DNA of 64,000 bases from positions 62,001-126,000 of the forward strand of contig JAQWNG010000002.1 in NCBI GenBank assembly GCA_029246385.1, in the 5' to 3' direction. Positions 61,410 to 64,000 of this stretch are shown here, piece by piece; position 1 is the stretch's first letter; the number at the start of each line of letters is the position of its first letter. Source of the stretch: Halioglobus sp. (lineage in GTDB: Bacteria > Pseudomonadota > Gammaproteobacteria > Pseudomonadales > Halieaceae). The notes beneath the pieces were generated by a model. That model made no database searches. It was not told where the DNA came from and saw only the letters and a list, made by a program, of their open reading frames with translations. Both the position numbers and the translations under genes were made by a program.

Positions 61410-63110
61410 TTACTGTGCATCAGAAAGATCAAGTAACTCACGCACCTCTCGCTTTACAAATTTACCGTTGGCATTGCGTGGCAACGGCGCATCCACAAGC
61501 CATATGTACCGGGGAATCTTATAAGACGAGAGTTTTTCTCCCAGATACGCTCGCAGTCCTTCTGCATCTGCAGAACCAGGTTGCTTCAAATAAATGGCCG
61601 CTGCAACCTCCTCTCCTAGGCGCTGATCTTGAACGCCAAAAACGACGCACTCGGCGACGGACATGTGCTCAAAAAGTGCGCTTTCCACCTCGGCACAATA
61701 AACATTTTCACCACCGCGAAGGACCATCTCTTTGGCGCGGTCAACAAGGTAAATGAACTCGTCCTCATCTAGATAAGCAACATCACCCGTATGGAGCCAG
61801 CCGTCCGTTATTTCCGCCGCCGTGGCTTCGGGTCGATTAAGATAGCCTTTGATGACGCAGGCGCCTCGCACCCAGAGCTCGCCAGCCTCGCCGGTTGCAA
61901 CACGGTCGCCGTCGCCATCTACGCACTTAGCTTCAAACGTCGGCATTGCGCGACCAACACTTTCAGGGCGATCGACCAGATAAACGTCCGATAATGCAGA
62001 AATGATGCCGCATGTTTCAGTCATGCCATAGCCAGCACTTGGCGCCGCATTTTTCATTGTTTTATTCATTTTACGCGTCAGATCAGGCTGCACTGCAGCA
62101 CCACCACCGCCCATACTTTTCAGGCTAGAGGTATCCCTAGTGGCAAAGTCGGGGTGAAGCATCATTTCACGCGACATCATCGGTACGGCACTAAAGGTAG
62201 TCACCTTTTCTTTCTCGATAATCCGCAGTGCCTCGCCAGCATCCCACTTATACATGTGTATTAATTTCCCACCAGTAGCGGCTATGCCTTGAGCTACACA
62301 GTTATTGCCCGTGACATGAAACAGAGGCGTCGCCACTAACGCTATATTGATCTGGTCTGGCTCCATTGTACCTTTTGCCTCGACACCCGCCTTAGCAAGG
62401 GCAGTAGACTGCAAAGCCCGACTAAAGCCGATATTCATCAAATTTGACACGCAGCCGCGGTGCGTTAATTGCGCGCCCTTCGGGGTGCCTGTAGTCCCCG
62501 ATGTGTAAAAGATGCAGGCATCAGCATCAGAATCGATGGACACCTCGGGCATTGCGCTGTCGGTATTAATAACTTCAAGCCAATCAACCACATTGTCGGG
62601 TAGGGAATCGTGCAAGCGTACGCCACAAACAATCAGGCTCTCAAAGTCCTGGCGGATCTCTTTGAAACGTAAAAGTCGCTCTTCATCACAGATCATGACC
62701 TTGGGCGCGGAGTCTTTCAACGCGTAGTGCATTTCCTTTGACACCCACCATGCATTCATCCCAACGACAACAGCACCCATAGACACAACAGCCCAGTAGG
62801 CTAGCATCCACTCCGGATAATTTCGCATAGCAATGGCAACTCGATCGCCGGGCTCAACCCCCCGTAGCGAAAGCCAGTTTGCGATAGAGGCAGTGATTTG
62901 ATGGGCCTGCGTGTAAGTATAACGCTCGTCTTGAAACACAAGATATTCCCGATCTTGAAAAGCGGCAGTGCCCTGCCAGATCTCGCGTAAGGACGCAGGT
63001 GCATGCTTATAGCTGCGCATTGGAGAACCGCGCACTTCTATGGTTTCGATCTCAAACAATTGTCCGGCGGCAGTCAATTCATCCCAGACATCACTTAACT
63101 CAGCATACAT
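61410..63110 (-). CDS. Acyl-CoA synthetase (AMP-binding, FadD-like)
   Basis: This 566-residue acid-CoA ligase has YTSGTTGTPKGAQ, LFHVTGNN, GGGGAAVQPDL, GYGMTETCG, LHTGDVAYLDEDEFIYLVDRAKE and the final catalytic Lys in NANGKFVKRE. AAGGAG stands six bases before the ATG. It is a paralogue of the ligase at 26127-27830: both share the opening block (PASLREIW / PKTLQEVY) and AMRNYPEW. It probably activates a fatty or branched acid for beta-oxidation and forms a unit with the downstream esterase. Confidence 0.92.
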   Translation of the reverse strand: MYAELSDVWDELTAAGQLFEIETIEVRGSPMRSYKHAPASLREIWQGTAAFQDREYLVFQDERYTYTQAHQITASIANWLSLRGVEPGDRVAIAMRNYPEWMLAYWAVVSMGAVVVGMNAWWVSKEMHYALKDSAPKVMICDEERLLRFKEIRQDFESLIVCGVRLHDSLPDNVVDWLEVINTDSAMPEVSIDSDADACIFYTSGTTGTPKGAQLTHRGCVSNLMNIGFSRALQSTALAKAGVEAKGTMEPDQINIALVATPLFHVTGNNCVAQGIAATGGKLIHMYKWDAGEALRIIEKEKVTTFSAVPMMSREMMLHPDFATRDTSSLKSMGGGGAAVQPDLTRKMNKTMKNAAPSAGYGMTETCGIISALSDVYLVDRPESVGRAMPTFEAKCVDGDGDRVATGEAGELWVRGACVIKGYLNRPEATAAEITDGWLHTGDVAYLDEDEFIYLVDRAKEMVLRGGENVYCAEVESALFEHMSVAECVVFGVQDQRLGEEVAAAIYLKQPGSADAEGLRAYLGEKLSSYKIPRYIWLVDAPLPRNANGKFVKREVRELLDLSDAQ

Positions 63111-63467
63111 GCATCACTCCTTCAACATTTCTATTGCTTGTCACGTAGAATAGCCGCGGTGCTGATTTCCATCAATAGATGACGCCTATTTAATCGACGA
63201 TCGGATAGCCGCGATATCAGACATACAACGGATGCATCAGCGTGCGCTAGGATTCATTGGCCTCATTCGACCTTTCTAAGCTTGAGAAGACGGTGTTTCC
63301 GCGGTGCGCTGGGCACGTGGCTATTTATCTAGAACGTTCTACTAAATTACCAAACAAAGGTTTAACATCTGCGCTCGCAAGCGTTGTTGGGCATATTCCC
63401 ATGAACCGGTAAGGTAAAGGCCCGACAGCCAGGTTTTATTGGCCAATCACAGTATCAGGTGTTTAAA
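63111..63467. other. Divergent promoter region, CoA ligase / FAD oxidase
   Basis: No gene is seen in these 357 bases. The main element is the 12-base palindrome at 63330-63341. The ribosome site of the FAD oxidase gene is not obvious. Confidence 0.4.
63330..63341. promoter_or_regulatory. Perfect palindrome TAGAACGTTCTA, candidate operator
   Basis: A perfect 12-base palindrome lies 126 bases before the FAD oxidase start and about 220 bases before the divergent CoA ligase start. Its form is like TetR-family operators; the binding protein is unknown. Confidence 0.45.
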
Positions 63468-64000
63468 ATGAAGAGATGGAATGGCTGGGGCGACGACACA
63501 AACGCCCTTGATTATGAATTAAGTGCTTCGGCCCTGCAGTTTTTAGAGAGCCTGATCGGGACATCCAAGCCGCTTATGGATGCAACCTTAGAGCAGGTTT
63601 TGGCCACTGTGCCCCAATCACGTCTTCCACCGGACGATCGCTACAGCCTGAATGCAGAGGATCGATTGCGCCACGCCCGTGGTCAGAGTTTGCCGGATTG
63701 GCTTGCATTACGCAGCGGCGCGGTAGGCGTATTTCCCGATGCGGTCGCTTTCCCACACAGCACAGAAGAGGTTCGGTCCTTACTGCAGCTAGCGGCCGAA
63801 CAACAGATCGATATCATTGCTTATGGCGGAGGCACATCTGTCGTTGGCCATATAAACCCGGAGGAAGACGGGCGGCCAGTGCTGACCATTGATATGACGC
63901 ACATGGACCAACTGATGCACTTAGACAAACAGAGTCAAATTGCGACTTTTGGGGCAGGCACTATTGGGCCGAAGGTGGAAGCGCAACTCAAGCCTCAAGG
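63468..64000 (+). CDS. FAD-binding oxidase, alkyl-DHAP synthase-like, 3' end missing
   Basis: The frame runs from ATG 63468 past the window end without a stop, showing 177 residues. The opening MKRWNGWGDD and the start of the FAD-binding PCMH-type domain (FPDAVAFPHSTEEVRSLLQLAAEQQIDIIAYGGGTSVVGH) are those of bacterial flavoproteins related to alkyldihydroxyacetone-phosphate synthase and D-lactate-type oxidases. The C-terminal substrate domain lies outside. Related proteins occur beside lipid catabolic genes, as here, but ether-lipid synthesis versus hydroxy-acid oxidation cannot be decided. Confidence 0.88.
   Translation, partial: MKRWNGWGDDTNALDYELSASALQFLESLIGTSKPLMDATLEQVLATVPQSRLPPDDRYSLNAEDRLRHARGQSLPDWLALRSGAVGVFPDAVAFPHSTEEVRSLLQLAAEQQIDIIAYGGGTSVVGHINPEEDGRPVLTIDMTHMDQLMHLDKQSQIATFGAGTIGPKVEAQLKPQ

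Noticed and set aside
1-64000. CRISPR arrays, insertion sequences, prophage genes, tRNA or rRNA genes
   Set aside because: No regularly spaced repeats, transposase or integrase motifs, or RNA gene signatures were seen on either strand.

Overview
The window reads as a chromosomal segment of a free-living, probably marine, aerobic gammaproteobacterium that lives on lipids and hydrophobic compounds. The basis is the gene mix (TonB receptor, RND pump, lipoproteins, RluF, CvfB, RhlE, Blc, Spinster-type MFS, patatin with DUF3336) and the density of acyl-CoA, P450 and short-chain dehydrogenase genes. Base composition looks near 50% G+C. The order (Cellvibrionales-like) is inference from gene content only. 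I see no tRNA, rRNA, CRISPR array, insertion sequence or phage gene.

Layout. 1-2 kb: the end of a carotenoid oxygenase and a convergent, overlapping SDR. 2.3-9.3 kb: a TetR regulator followed on the same strand by a GH3 beta-glucosidase, a TonB-dependent receptor and a secreted GH5-like glycosidase, apparently a small glycan or glycoside uptake locus. 9.3-16 kb: a small membrane protein, a DUF7064-like protein, an SDR, rluF, a possible gene remnant, a methyltransferase and an MpaB-type oxygenase. 16-22 kb: a complete RND efflux operon (adaptor, pump, outer-membrane factor). 22-30 kb: a lipoprotein phosphoesterase, then a catabolic block with a fused MaoC hydratase and SDR divergent from a CoA ligase, a membrane protein, another SDR and an NTF2-like protein. 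30-33 kb: the RNA genes cvfB and rhlE. 33-39 kb: a serine hydrolase, a paired acyl-CoA dehydrogenase operon, a HAD phosphatase and an exported amidohydrolase. 39-51 kb: two cytochromes P450, a GST, a PI-PLC-like lipoprotein, an HxlR regulator with an atypical SDR, an MFS carrier, acetoacetyl-CoA synthetase and a Blc lipocalin. 51-57.5 kb: a luciferase-like monooxygenase, a fused DUF389 membrane protein, a DUF3127 protein with an SSB-like tail, a P-loop kinase and a patatin. 57.7-60.2 kb: an NMT1/THI5-type ABC importer. 60.3-64 kb: an HSL-type esterase, a second CoA ligase, and the start of an AGPS-like FAD oxidase cut by the window end.

Working together. The P450s, SDRs, CoA ligases, paired acyl-CoA dehydrogenases, MaoC fusion and esterase are the kinds of enzymes that oxidise, activate and beta-oxidise the side chain of a bulky lipid such as a steroid, isoprenoid or branched alkyl compound. 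They lie in several small operons separated by unrelated genes. No ring-cleavage enzyme is present, so the substrate is not fixed by this window. Several promoter regions contain perfect inverted repeats that look like operators.

Limits. All product names come from motif and family recognition by eye. Start codons were moved from the longest reading frame where a ribosome binding site, signal peptide or family N-terminus argued for it.
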